Numbered from the stretch's first letter, positions 43,552 to 52,889 are shown. The stretch is 64,000 nucleotides of DNA from Spirochaetia bacterium (GCA_900769975.1 CAAGIR010000162.1:1-64000), one strand, 5' to 3'. The notes: a model not told the origin generated them from the letters alone. Numbers and translations are program-made.

Positions 43552-45567
43552 ATGGGTCATATTTACCTTTGTTTTAGTTTAAAATCTGTCTCATCAAGTA
43601 TGATTTCTTTTGAAAATCTTGATACGAACTATCAGACGATTTATAAACCTTTATTAAAATTTCTTTTTTCTCATCCGGATTTTCCATTTTCCTTTTCTTT
43701 TAATGGTTTTCAAATTCAATATTTTAAAAAACGCAAAAATGAATTAATTTCGATAATTAAACAGATGGTTGACAGAAATCAAGTCGAAATCTTCGGAGGA
43801 GGATATTATTCTCCAATTTTACCTTTGCTTTATCCTGTTGACAGAAACGGTCAGATAGATTTACTTTCTGCAGAAATTAAACAGACTTTTGGAAAAAGGC
43901 CGAGGGGAATGTCTTTATTTGCTGATTGCTGGGATTCTTCGCTTGTAAACAATGTTCATACGTGCGGCCTTGATTATGTTGTTCTAGACAGTTTTTTAAT
44001 TCCAGAAAATAAACTTCAGTTTCTTCCTATTATAATGACAGATTTAAACAAAACTGTTGATATTTTCCCTTATTTTGATGAATTTTTACCATCGAAAGAT
44101 ATCACACCTGAAGAGTTTCTCAATAAAATTATTAAAAAAGTAGAAAAAATAATCAGAAAAGACAATTATTTTCAACTTGATGTAGACAGAATCATCAATA
44201 TAAATTTATCGCATAAAAATATTCTTGAATTACTGGAATCAAAATGGTTTGAGAATTTTTTTCAATACGTTACAAAAGAATTCCCGAAAGAAAATCAAAA
44301 TTACAATATTCATCTTTCTACACCAAACGAATACAGAAAAAATGCAAAAGTAAAAGTACCTGCTTACATAACAACAGGAATTAACGGTTCAGTTGCAAAA
44401 TGGATTAATAATGCCTATATAAAAAGTACTTCACATCAGAAAACTAATTACACTGTTTTTGATTTTTTTGATACGTATAATTCCAGTCGTGCCTTGTATA
44501 ACAGAGTAATTTATGTAAGCATGCTTGTAAACCAATACAAAAATGACAAAATGCGAAAAAAGGCTGCACGTGAAAAACTGTGGGAAGCACAAAACGGTAC
44601 GAGTTTGCTTTGTTCATCTGAAGGAGCGTTTTTTAATTCAAAATATCGTCATCAGTCATATAAACTTCTTATGGAAGTTGAAAAAATTCTTAGGGAAGAC
44701 GGCCATTTTGAAGAATCAGTCACATGTTTTGATTACAATAATGACGGGTTGAAAGAATATGTTTGCCGTATGGAAAATTATTTTGCATATATTTCTTTAA
44801 TAAGCGGTGCAATTCAGGAACTGGAGATTCTTAAAAATACGGGAAATTATGCAGATAATCAAAGCCGCATTTTAGAATACGATGGTGTGCAGGATGATTA
44901 TGAAAGAGGATTGTTTGTCGATCACTTTTTTTCCGATGATCAGTTTGAAAAATATATCAAAAATGAACCTGCAGGAGATGGTGTTTTTTCTCGTATTCAA
45001 TATGAAGAAATTAAATATTCGCAATCACATCATGAAATCCAGCTGGGAGCAAAAGCTATTTGGAAACCAGGTAATCAAAAAATTTATATAAGAAAAAAAT
45101 ATATAATCAATTCTGACGGAATGTATGTTCAGTATATTATTAAAAATGAAAGTGAAAAAAATTTGCATGCTAAATTTGCAGTTGAAATGAACATCGCAAA
45201 TACCGATTTTGATGAAGAAAACATTACGTATAACAGTATAGAACTTGTTGATAATGGTGAAAAAATCTGCCCCGAAAATAATAATACTTACGAATTTTTA
45301 AAAGATAATAAACTTAAAAATGTTGCTGTGGCCCGTATTTCTGATACAGACAGCGGAACTTCTTTTGTTTTTGAACCTAACGAAAACTGCGGTTTCTGCT
45401 ATAATCCGATTATTTTTAAACGGCAAAATGTTTCTGACGGTGAAATTGTTCCTGCCGATTTAACAAATGTTTCTACTTTATTCTGGGATATTAATCTTGA
45501 ACCAAAAATGGAAACGGAAAAAAGCATTAACTTTACAATTATTCCATACAAAAAGAAAAGAAAATAA
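43552..45567 (+). CDS. GH57 4-alpha-glucanotransferase-like protein, catalytic residues apparently lost
   Basis: This protein of about 671 residues has the GH57 glucanotransferase layout: an N-terminal barrel with V-E-I-F-G-G-G-Y-Y-S-P-I-L, then G-L-D-Y-V-V-L-D-S, and a C-terminal beta domain of the DUF1926 kind with F-A-V-E-M-N and L-F-W-D-I-N-L-E. Aligning S-L-F-A-D-C-W-D-S with the family motif T-E-R-V-W puts A124 where the nucleophile Glu belongs. The H-x-H-Q-P and D-D-G-E-K-F-G motifs are also not visible. The start (ATG 43552 or TTG 43534) is uncertain. It may be a regulator or glycan-binding protein. Confidence 0.75.
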   Translation: MGHIYLCFSLKSVSSSMISFENLDTNYQTIYKPLLKFLFSHPDFPFSFSFNGFQIQYFKKRKNELISIIKQMVDRNQVEIFGGGYYSPILPLLYPVDRNGQIDLLSAEIKQTFGKRPRGMSLFADCWDSSLVNNVHTCGLDYVVLDSFLIPENKLQFLPIIMTDLNKTVDIFPYFDEFLPSKDITPEEFLNKIIKKVEKIIRKDNYFQLDVDRIININLSHKNILELLESKWFENFFQYVTKEFPKENQNYNIHLSTPNEYRKNAKVKVPAYITTGINGSVAKWINNAYIKSTSHQKTNYTVFDFFDTYNSSRALYNRVIYVSMLVNQYKNDKMRKKAAREKLWEAQNGTSLLCSSEGAFFNSKYRHQSYKLLMEVEKILREDGHFEESVTCFDYNNDGLKEYVCRMENYFAYISLISGAIQELEILKNTGNYADNQSRILEYDGVQDDYERGLFVDHFFSDDQFEKYIKNEPAGDGVFSRIQYEEIKYSQSHHEIQLGAKAIWKPGNQKIYIRKKYIINSDGMYVQYIIKNESEKNLHAKFAVEMNIANTDFDEENITYNSIELVDNGEKICPENNNTYEFLKDNKLKNVAVARISDTDSGTSFVFEPNENCGFCYNPIIFKRQNVSDGEIVPADLTNVSTLFWDINLEPKMETEKSINFTIIPYKKKRK

Positions 45568-45573
45568 AAAACT

Positions 45574-45600
45574 TCCAGAACGATTAAATTCATTCTGGAT
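45574..45600. terminator. Bidirectional hairpin terminator
   Basis: TCCAGAA (45574-45580) pairs with TTCTGGA (45593-45599). An A-run precedes it and a short T-rich stretch follows, between the convergent GH57-like and decarboxylase genes. Confidence 0.6.
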
Positions 45601-47046
45601 TTATTGCAGGCTTATTGCAATTTCTTTTATAGTTTGAACTAAATCCTGTAATTTTTGATGAGTAACCAGCGGATTCAACAACGTAAACTTTAAGAAAACT
45701 TTTGAATTGCTTACTGTCTGACCCACAACTATGCCGTTTTCGTGAAGCAAAATTCTCCTCGCTTTTTTGTTTACTTCATCATTATCTTTTGCTGAACAAT
45801 ATCTGAACACTACAGAACTAATTTCTGGCTTTGTGATAACTTCAAAATCTGAATCCTTACTAAGAATTTCATAAAGAAACAGGGCATTGTCCATACTTTT
45901 TTCTATTAATTGTGACCAGCCGTCTTTTCCTCTTGTTTGAAAACTCATCCAGACTTTTAATGCATCAAAACGTCTTGTTGTCTGCAAAGATTTATCAACA
46001 AGATTTGTGTAACCGTCTTCTTCATCTTCTGTACGATTTAAATAATCGGCATGAATTGTCAAAGCCTCGAAATCTTTGCCGTTTTTTACAAGAACAGCAC
46101 TGCAGGAAATAGGCATTAAAAACATTTTGTGAAAATCTACTGTTATAGAATCACAAAGTTTAAGGTTTTCAACACGATGAGAATATTTTTTTGAAAGAAT
46201 TACACCTGAGCCATAAGCGGCATCGGCATGAACCCACATTTTATTTTGTTTTGCAATTTCTGCAATGCTTTTAAGGTCATCAATACTTCCAAAATCGGTT
46301 GTTCCTACAGTAGTCACAATTAAAAACGGAATATTGCCTGATTTTTTATCCTGTTCAATAAGATTTTTCAAAGATGGGATATCCATTTTTTTATTTGAAT
46401 CGACTGGAACTTTTACAACAGACTGATACCCTAAACCTAAAATGTGAGCAGATTTTTCCATAGAAAAATGAGAAATTTCGCTTGTATACATTCTAAGTTT
46501 GCGGCACTGTTCATTTACACCGTATTTTTTTATATCGTAATTCAGAACTTTATTGCAAAAAACATCTCTTGCTAAAATAATGGCAGTTTGATTTGACTGG
46601 CTTCCACCGCTTGTAAAAACACCATCCGCATCTTTTGGATATCCGTAAAGACGGCAAAGATGATTTATAACTTCTACTTCAATTTCTGTTGCAACTGGGG
46701 ATTGATCCCAACTGTCCATAGATTGATTGTAAACTGAAATTATCATTTCTGCGGCAAGTGTTTCCAAAAGGGCGGGTCCATGTAAATGAGGCATATAATC
46801 AGTAGAAAAAGTTTTCAAAAGATTTGGGAGGATTTTTTCTTCTGTTTCTTTTAATACATTTTCAAAACCAAGTCCATTTTCCGGCAGAAGCTCATTTTTG
46901 TGAATTAATTCTTTAAGCTGCTGAGGAGTAGGACCTGAATATGCCTTATCATCTGTAATTGCATTTACAACTGCAGATGAAACCTGACTGACCATATTCA
47001 AATAAGATTGTTTATCTTCACTGTTATGTGTTAAAAAAGTTTTCAT
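45601..47046 (-). CDS. ddc: L-2,4-diaminobutyrate decarboxylase (PLP-dependent)
   Basis: This 481-residue group II PLP decarboxylase has the lysine motif S-I-T-V-D-F-H-K-M-F and the upstream H-A-D-A-A-Y-G-S-G. G-V-F-T-S-G-G-S-Q-S-N lies in the cofactor phosphate region. Together with the adjacent aminotransferase it fits the dat-ddc pair that turns aspartate semialdehyde into 2,4-diaminobutyrate and then 1,3-diaminopropane. Its start overlaps the end of the dat gene by 4 nt (ATGA). A role in another aromatic or acidic amino acid decarboxylation is possible but less likely given the neighbour. Confidence 0.85.
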   Translation of the reverse strand: MKTFLTHNSEDKQSYLNMVSQVSSAVVNAITDDKAYSGPTPQQLKELIHKNELLPENGLGFENVLKETEEKILPNLLKTFSTDYMPHLHGPALLETLAAEMIISVYNQSMDSWDQSPVATEIEVEVINHLCRLYGYPKDADGVFTSGGSQSNQTAIILARDVFCNKVLNYDIKKYGVNEQCRKLRMYTSEISHFSMEKSAHILGLGYQSVVKVPVDSNKKMDIPSLKNLIEQDKKSGNIPFLIVTTVGTTDFGSIDDLKSIAEIAKQNKMWVHADAAYGSGVILSKKYSHRVENLKLCDSITVDFHKMFLMPISCSAVLVKNGKDFEALTIHADYLNRTEDEEDGYTNLVDKSLQTTRRFDALKVWMSFQTRGKDGWSQLIEKSMDNALFLYEILSKDSDFEVITKPEISSVVFRYCSAKDNDEVNKKARRILLHENGIVVGQTVSNSKVFLKFTLLNPLVTHQKLQDLVQTIKEIAISLQ

Positions 47047-48389
47047 ATCTGACTGTCTACTGTAATTACAGCATTTTCAAAGATTTCCATGGCTTTTTGC
47101 AAATCTTCATCTGTTATATTGAGTGCACATAAACAACGCATTACAGAACCATTACGTCCACCTTTTTCAACAATAAGACCATTTTTAAAACAAATCTGCT
47201 GGATTTTTGCAGCAATTTCTCCACTGGCAGGCAGTGAACCGATACAGTCTTTTTGTCCTTTTGGATTTACAAATTCTGTACCTATCATTAAACCTTTGCC
47301 ACGAACATCACCAATAATCGAAACTTTTTGCTTTAAGTTTTCAAGTCTTGTCCTGATTATTTCACCTTTACGCAATACGTCATCAAGGAACTGCTGTTTT
47401 GAAACTTTGTTTAATACGATTGTTCCTGCTTTCATTGCAAGTTGATTTCCTCGAAATGTTCCTGCATGTGCTCCAGCAGTCCATTTATCAAGTTCTTTAT
47501 TGTATACTACTACTGCCAAAGGTTGAGAGCCGCCGATTGCTTTTGAAATAAGTACAACATCGGGAATAATATCTGCATATTCAAAAGCAAAAAGTTTTCC
47601 GCTTCTTCCCATGCCACATTGAATTTCATCTACAATCATAGGAATGTCGAGTTCCTTTGTAACTCTTCTGATTGTCTGCAAAAATTCTACAGGAGCTGGT
47701 ATAACACCTCCTTCACCCTGAATTGGTTCTATTATTACACAAGCTGGTTTTGTAATTCCGCTTTCTGGATCTTTTAACGTTCTCTCAAAAAAATTACAAG
47801 CTGCTTTTATTCCTTCCTGTCCACCTAATCCAAACGGACATCTGTAATTGTAAGGAAAAGGAAATGAATGAACATCTGGCATAAGTCCTGTAACTTGAGT
47901 TTTTGCATGTAAATTTCCCATGCACGCAAGAGGCCCCTGACCCATTCCATGATATCCACCTGCAAAAGAAATTACGCTTGAACGGCCTGTTGCAGTTTTA
48001 CATAATTTTATTGCAGCGTCAGTTGCGTCTGTTCCGCTTGGTGAACAGAATTGAATTTTTGCATTTTTTGAAAATTCTGGCGGCAACAAAGATAAAAGTG
48101 TTTGAACAAATGTATCTTTTACTGGGGTTGTTAAATCAAGTGTGTGCAACGGTGAATTATTTGTAAGCATTTCTACCATTGCCTGATTTACTTCATCATC
48201 ATTGTGGCCCAAAGCTAAAGTTCCGGCTCCACACAAAAAATCCAGATATTTGTTTCCTTCTACGTCCTCAACCCATGAGCCTTTAGCTTTAGCAATTGCG
48301 AATGGAAATTTTCGCGGATAGCTACGGGCATTAGATTCTGTGGAATCCTGTCTGGTAATGTAATACTGATTGGTGCCTTTTTCCGACAT
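47043..48389 (-). CDS. dat: Diaminobutyrate--2-oxoglutarate aminotransferase
   Basis: This 448-residue class III aminotransferase has the PLP lysine in L-I-S-K-A-I-G-G and the F-A-G-G-Y-H-G-M cofactor loop. Other motifs are I-I-E-P-I-Q-G-E-G-G and V-D-E-I-Q-C-G-M-G-R-S-G. The pattern is that of Dat/EctB enzymes that make L-2,4-diaminobutyrate from aspartate semialdehyde and glutamate. GGAGAAC precedes the ATG. It is first in a two-gene operon with ddc. No ectoine or siderophore genes are adjacent, so 1,3-diaminopropane is the likely product. Confidence 0.88.
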   Translation of the reverse strand: MSEKGTNQYYITRQDSTESNARSYPRKFPFAIAKAKGSWVEDVEGNKYLDFLCGAGTLALGHNDDEVNQAMVEMLTNNSPLHTLDLTTPVKDTFVQTLLSLLPPEFSKNAKIQFCSPSGTDATDAAIKLCKTATGRSSVISFAGGYHGMGQGPLACMGNLHAKTQVTGLMPDVHSFPFPYNYRCPFGLGGQEGIKAACNFFERTLKDPESGITKPACVIIEPIQGEGGVIPAPVEFLQTIRRVTKELDIPMIVDEIQCGMGRSGKLFAFEYADIIPDVVLISKAIGGSQPLAVVVYNKELDKWTAGAHAGTFRGNQLAMKAGTIVLNKVSKQQFLDDVLRKGEIIRTRLENLKQKVSIIGDVRGKGLMIGTEFVNPKGQKDCIGSLPASGEIAAKIQQICFKNGLIVEKGGRNGSVMRCLCALNITDEDLQKAMEIFENAVITVDSQI

Positions 48390-48585
48390 CGACGTTCTCC
48401 ATTACTAATAAAATTCAAACAGTCTCACTGTTATAATTTACAAATAATATACCAAAAAAACATTTGACGCAAGATTGTTTTATAATTGTTTCTATGATAT
48501 TATGTTGTGAAATTAAAAAATTTACTTTACTTAATTATAAAATGAATAAAATTTCAACTTTTAGGTGTTTTGCGAGGTAAAAAAA

Positions 48586-49224
48586 ATGGATCCATTAAAA
48601 ATTATGTATGAAAAATCAGGCAAAAAAGTTTGTGAAAATCTGAAAAAAAGATTTTTTGATGCATATTATGTTAATACAAAAGAAGAAGCATTATCAAAAG
48701 CTTTGGAATTAATTCCACAAAATCACAGTGTTTCATGGGGTGGATGCATCACTATGGAAGAAATTGGATTAAAAGACGCTTTGCAAAAAAAAGGATATAC
48801 TTTAATTGACAGAGATACAGCAAATACTCCAGAAGAAAGAGTTGAATTGATGCACAAAGCACTTTCGTGCGGTACTTATATTATGAGTGCAAATGCAATA
48901 AGTGCAGACGGACAATTAGTTAATATTGACGGAAACGGTAATAGAGTGGCAGCTTTATGTTATGGTCCTAAAAATATCCTCGTTTTGGCCGGAATGAATA
49001 AGGTTGTAAATACTGTTGAAGATGCAGTTAAAAGAGCAAGAACAATTGCAGCACCAGCAAATAAACAGCGTTTTGAAAATTTAAAAACACCATGCAGTTT
49101 TACAGGTCAATGTGCTGACTGTTTTATGGAAGAATCTATCTGCAATCAGTTTGTAGTAACACGATTAAGTCATCCAAAAGACAGAATTAAAGTAATTTTA
49201 ATTGGTGAAGATTTGGGGCTGTAA
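48586..49224 (+). CDS. LUD-domain protein (LutC/YkgG-like)
   Basis: This protein of about 212 residues is a stand-alone LUD (DUF162) domain with the N-terminal region S-W-G-G-C-I-T-M-E-E-I-G, then S-A-N-A-I-S-A-D-G-Q-L-V-N-I-D-G-N-G-N-R. The C-terminus is Cys-bearing (C-S-F-T-G-Q-C-A-D-C). Related proteins join LutA/LutB in lactate oxidation, but neither gene is here. The start is set at 48586 after GAGGT; an upstream in-frame ATG at 48565 is less likely. Function unresolved. Confidence 0.8.
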   Translation: MDPLKIMYEKSGKKVCENLKKRFFDAYYVNTKEEALSKALELIPQNHSVSWGGCITMEEIGLKDALQKKGYTLIDRDTANTPEERVELMHKALSCGTYIMSANAISADGQLVNIDGNGNRVAALCYGPKNILVLAGMNKVVNTVEDAVKRARTIAAPANKQRFENLKTPCSFTGQCADCFMEESICNQFVVTRLSHPKDRIKVILIGEDLGL

Positions 49225-49225
49225 T

Positions 49226-49247
49226 CAGTAAAAAAATTACTGTTTTA
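49226..49247 (+). terminator. Short hairpin terminator
   Basis: CAGTAA (49226-49231) pairs with TTACTG (49237-49242) and is followed by TTTTAT. It lies between the LUD gene and the OmpA gene; the 6-bp stem is weak. Confidence 0.5.
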
Positions 49248-49284
49248 TATCCGCCTGCTAAAACTATTTAACCATAAGCTTAAA

Positions 49285-50688
49285 ATGAAACGATTAATCA
49301 TTTTTTTTGCAATTAATATTTTCCTCTGTTTTATTTCTGCTGGACAGGAAAAAATTTCTTATAATGGCAGCGGAAACTATACTTTACGGGAACGCACCGA
49401 TTTACGCAGATATGATAATGGTAAATATATAGGACTTGTGAGCCGGGAAGTAACATCTTTTATAAATCCTGTTTCATGCGAAGATGGTTATGAATATGAA
49501 GGTAATTTTTACGTAAATCAAAAAACAAATCACAATCTTTACAGAGTCGGCAATACTATATCTGATTATATTTATGCTTCTTTTAAAATAGATGATAAAG
49601 GTAATTTAAAAATGTTTGTGGACAATGGTTTTCCCACTTTCAGAAGTTTTCCCGCTTTTCCTGAAAAAAAAATCACAAAAGGTGACAGCTGGACTGCCAA
49701 AGCTGAAAGGATTGTAGATCCTCTTAACAAAGGAATTACCACGAAAATGCCTATATATGTGCAATACCGCTATATTGGTGATGAGTTTTTTTACGATGAA
49801 CCTGTTTTTTTATTATCTGCACAATGGGCAACTCGATACGGAATGGGAAGCGGAACTTCTTATATTGACTGGGGTGGCGACAAAGAATTGCAGAAAGCAG
49901 CAGGCAGTCATAATGCCACAATATATGTAAGCAAAAAAACTGGCAATTCCATCGTAATTCGCGACAATGTGGACGAAACTTTTTATTATGATGATGGAAA
50001 TGTAATTCAGTTTAAAGGAACGATTTCACTATTTACTGAATATCCTCCTGCTGTAGATACTTCAGAATTAATTCCTGTTTTGAAAAGGATTTGTGAACTT
50101 TCTGATGAACAGACCGACACATTGTTTGTAAGATCATCTCCTCTGCAGGAAACAAAACCATTATCAGGCATAACAGACAATGGTACAAGCAATACAAGCA
50201 GAACAAACAGTACAAACAGTACAAACAGTATAAACGGTATAAACGGTATAAACGGTAATGATGATATTCAAAAGATAATTAGCAAAAACATAACAAAAGA
50301 AGAACATAAAAATTCTATAAATATAGATGTTGAAAAAACACCTGCCGGAATAAAACTTTCTATCCAGAACCTACAATTTAAGCCTGACAGTTCAGAACTG
50401 CTTGATTCAGAAAAAAACAGGCTTTCTCAAATTGCCGAAATCTTAAACACAGTTCCTCAGACAAAACTTTTGGTTGAAGGTCATACTGCAAAAACAGGAA
50501 ATGATAAAGGAGAAATGCAACTTTCCATAGAACGTGCAATTGCCATTTCTAATGCTTTAACAAATCTGGGCGTAGATTCAAATCGCTTTATTTGCAGAGG
50601 ATACGGAAGTACAAAACCTGTTGTTGATAATTCAACTCCACAAGGCAAAGCCAGAAACAGGCGTGTTGAAATCACAATTTTACAATAA
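49285..50688 (+). CDS. OmpA-family outer membrane/cell-wall-linking protein
   Basis: This 467-residue protein has a signal peptide (1-20, ending I-S-A-G-Q), a large beta-rich N-terminal domain (about 25-275) and a low-complexity Thr/Asn/Ser/Gly linker (about 300-325). An OmpA peptidoglycan-binding domain (about 350-467) has V-E-G-H-T-A and R-A-I-A-I-S-N-A-L, and ends with N-R-R-V-E-I. The linker is encoded by eight 9-bp tandem units at 50184-50255. It probably anchors the envelope to peptidoglycan. Confidence 0.88.
   Translation: MKRLIIFFAINIFLCFISAGQEKISYNGSGNYTLRERTDLRRYDNGKYIGLVSREVTSFINPVSCEDGYEYEGNFYVNQKTNHNLYRVGNTISDYIYASFKIDDKGNLKMFVDNGFPTFRSFPAFPEKKITKGDSWTAKAERIVDPLNKGITTKMPIYVQYRYIGDEFFYDEPVFLLSAQWATRYGMGSGTSYIDWGGDKELQKAAGSHNATIYVSKKTGNSIVIRDNVDETFYYDDGNVIQFKGTISLFTEYPPAVDTSELIPVLKRICELSDEQTDTLFVRSSPLQETKPLSGITDNGTSNTSRTNSTNSTNSINGINGINGNDDIQKIISKNITKEEHKNSINIDVEKTPAGIKLSIQNLQFKPDSSELLDSEKNRLSQIAEILNTVPQTKLLVEGHTAKTGNDKGEMQLSIERAIAISNALTNLGVDSNRFICRGYGSTKPVVDNSTPQGKARNRRVEITILQ
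50184..50255 (+). repeat. 9-bp tandem repeat inside the OmpA gene
   Basis: Eight 9-bp units run head to tail: ACAAGCAAT, ACAAGCAGA, three ACAAACAGT and three ATAAACGGT. They encode T-S-N, T-S-R, three T-N-S and three I-N-G. Because 9 is a multiple of 3, changes in copy number would alter linker length without a frameshift. Confidence 0.9.
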
Positions 50689-50732
50689 ATTTTACAATAA
50701 AATAAATCATTAATGATGGAGCATAATAAATT

Positions 50733-51440
50733 ATGGAAGAAAATGAACAGAAAATTATGTATTCAGAACTTTATGAACTGTTAGACATTATAGGTGAAAA
50801 TATTTCCTTTGAGTTTAATTCTATGTCCGATTTAGAAAGGATAAAGCAATGTTATTATCAGATGTTTGATTTTATCATTACTGATGAGTCTGAATTGCAA
50901 AATCTAAAGAACTGGCTGGACAATTGTGACTTTTGGACTGCACCTGCATCTACTAAATTTCATGGAAATTATAAAGGAGGATTATGTCAGCATACTTTAA
51001 TGGTAATAAAACAATCATTAATTTTTGCAAGACCTCTACTTGAAAATTTTTTTGAAGGTCCGCACGCAAAAGAATATTCTATTACAGCAAAAGATATATT
51101 TGTCGCTGCATTATGTCATGATTTTTGCAAAACGAATTTTTACGGTGTTGAATACAGAAATTCCAAAGACATAAACGGAAACTGGATAAAGCAGCCCTTT
51201 TATAAAACTAAACAGGAAAACAGAAATCTGGGACATGGAAATGAATCTGTTTTATTGTTTCTTGAAATCTTTCCGAATATGATAAAAAACAGAATGGTTC
51301 TTGAAGCAATAAGCCGTCACATGGGATTTTCTGATTTAACGGAAAGCGAAAAATTTAATTATTCAAATTTCCTGCAAAATCCACTTGTTGTTTTACTGCA
51401 ACTGGCAGATCAGACTGCCGCACAATGGTATGACTGTTAG
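50733..51440 (+). CDS. HD-domain phosphohydrolase-like protein
   Basis: This 235-residue protein has the metal-binding pattern of HD phosphohydrolases: H in G-G-L-C-Q-H-T-L, the paired H-D in A-L-C-H-D-F-C-K, further His in R-N-L-G-H-G-N-E and a late Asp in L-Q-L-A-D-Q-T-A. An N-terminal helical part (about 1-70) precedes it. There is no clear Shine-Dalgarno site close to the ATG (GGAGC is 11 nt upstream). The substrate is unknown; nucleotide or RNA-related hydrolysis is a guess. Confidence 0.75.
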   Translation: MEENEQKIMYSELYELLDIIGENISFEFNSMSDLERIKQCYYQMFDFIITDESELQNLKNWLDNCDFWTAPASTKFHGNYKGGLCQHTLMVIKQSLIFARPLLENFFEGPHAKEYSITAKDIFVAALCHDFCKTNFYGVEYRNSKDINGNWIKQPFYKTKQENRNLGHGNESVLLFLEIFPNMIKNRMVLEAISRHMGFSDLTESEKFNYSNFLQNPLVVLLQLADQTAAQWYDC

Positions 51441-51493
51441 TTTTTAATTTTTTGTAAATATAATTTCTGAAAACTTTAATAATATTAAAATTA

Positions 51494-51536
51494 TTTAGTA
51501 TTACTTATTGTCAAAATGTACTAAATTTAATATTAT
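51494..51536 (+). promoter_or_regulatory. Promoter of the 2-oxoacid oxidoreductase operon with flanking inverted repeat
   Basis: TTGTCA (51508-51513), a 17-nt spacer and TATTAT (51531-51536) form the promoter. TTTAGTA (51494-51500) and TACTAAA (51519-51525) are perfect inverted 7-mers either side of the minus-35, a candidate operator. Confidence 0.55.
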
Positions 51537-51618
51537 TTATATTATAATTAAAAAAAATGTTTTATAACTTTTTTTATTTTTCTAATGATGATTTTTCATC
51601 AAATGTTTGGAGTAAATA

Positions 51619-51834
51619 ATGGCTAAAGGAAAACCTTTAATCAATTTGGAAAGATGCAAAGGCTGTGGATTATGTATTCGTGTCTGTCCAAAAAAAATTC
51701 TTGAAATGTCTAAAGAAACTAATAGTCAGGGTGTAAATTATCCTGTTGTAAACGATGAATCTAGTTGTATAGCATGTTGTTTTTGTGCAACTATGTGTCC
51801 TGATTGTTGTATTGAAATAGAGGATGACAAATGA
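51619..51834 (+). CDS. 2-oxoacid:ferredoxin oxidoreductase delta (ferredoxin) subunit
   Basis: This 71-residue protein has two [4Fe-4S] motifs, C-K-G-C-G-L-C-I-R-V-C-P and C-I-A-C-C-F-C-A-T-M-C-P. It would transfer electrons from the catalytic subunits to free ferredoxin. It is the first gene of the delta-alpha-beta-gamma operon, and its stop overlaps the next start by 4 nt. Confidence 0.93.
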   Translation: MAKGKPLINLERCKGCGLCIRVCPKKILEMSKETNSQGVNYPVVNDESSCIACCFCATMCPDCCIEIEDDK

Positions 51835-52889
51835 GCGAAAAAGTATTAATGAAAGGAAATGAAGCAATTGGAGAAGCTGCAATTAGGGCAGGGTGCCGCT
51901 ATTATTTTGCATATCCAATTACTCCGCAAAATGAAATTCCAGCATACATGGCAAAACGACTTCCGCAAGTGGGAGGAACTTTCCTACAGGCAGAATCTGA
52001 ACTTGCGGCTATAAATATGGTTTTGGGTGCAAGTGCTGCAGGAGCTAGATGTATGACTTCATCAAGTTCTCCAGGAATTTCTTTAAAACAGGAAGGATTT
52101 TCTTACATCGCTGGTTCCGAACTTCCAGCTGTTGTTGTAAATATGATGCGCGGTGGTCCAGGACTTGGAAATATTTCTGGAGCTCAGGGAGACTATTTTC
52201 AGGCAACAAGAGGCGGTGGAAATGGAGATTATCACACTGTTGTAATTGCACCTGGAACTGTTCAGGAACTTGCAGACTGGACTGTAAAAGCTTTTGAAAT
52301 TGCAGATAAATATAGAGTTATGTGTCTTATTCTTGGAGACGGATATTTAGGTCAGATGTCAGAACCTTGTGTTCTTCCAGAATTCATCGAAAAACTCCCG
52401 GAAAAACCTTGGGCTTTAACTGGAAAAACAGCAGACAGAAAGCAAAATAAAATCTATTCGCTCAAATGTTCTGGACCTGATGGTGAATTGAACGAACATA
52501 ATAAAAAACTTTTTGCAAAATATGAACAAATCCAGCGGTCAGAAACTGCAGCTGAAGTTTTCATGTGTGATGATGCTGATTTTGTAATCTGCGGTTACGG
52601 AACAAGTGCAAGAGTTGCTAAAAAAGCTGTAAAAATCTTAAGGGAAAACGGCATAAAAGCAGGACTGTTCAGACCAATTACTCTTTGGCCATTCCCACAA
52701 AAAGAACTTGAAAATGCATGCAAAAATGCAAAAAAAATTCTTACAGTAGAAATGTCTATGGGACAGATGGTTCAGGATATCAAACTTTATTCTGGTCATA
52801 AAGTAAGTGATGTTGATTTTTATGGCGAACCAGGCGGTGTTATTCCATCTGTAGATGTTATTATTGAGAAGGTAAAAAGTTATGTCTAA
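51831..52889 (+). CDS. vorB: 2-oxoacid:ferredoxin oxidoreductase alpha subunit, VorB-like
   Basis: This 352-residue subunit has F-A-Y-P-I-T-P-Q-N-E near the start and the long Gly-rich segment R-G-G-P-G-L-G-N-I-S-G-A-Q-G-D that follows M-M in this family. The pattern is that of VorB/KorA subunits, which oxidise branched-chain 2-oxo acids or 2-oxoglutarate to acyl-CoA and reduced ferredoxin. Specificity is not fixed by sequence. Its end overlaps the beta-subunit gene by 8 nt. Confidence 0.93.
   Translation: MSEKVLMKGNEAIGEAAIRAGCRYYFAYPITPQNEIPAYMAKRLPQVGGTFLQAESELAAINMVLGASAAGARCMTSSSSPGISLKQEGFSYIAGSELPAVVVNMMRGGPGLGNISGAQGDYFQATRGGGNGDYHTVVIAPGTVQELADWTVKAFEIADKYRVMCLILGDGYLGQMSEPCVLPEFIEKLPEKPWALTGKTADRKQNKIYSLKCSGPDGELNEHNKKLFAKYEQIQRSETAAEVFMCDDADFVICGYGTSARVAKKAVKILRENGIKAGLFRPITLWPFPQKELENACKNAKKILTVEMSMGQMVQDIKLYSGHKVSDVDFYGEPGGVIPSVDVIIEKVKSYV

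Noticed and set aside
48464..48486. TTGACG and TATAAT as a promoter for the LUD gene
   Set aside because: The two boxes are only 11 nt apart, too close for a normal sigma-70-type promoter.
50184..50255. A CRISPR-like array
   Set aside because: The units are 9-bp direct repeats without spacers and lie inside an OmpA-family coding sequence.
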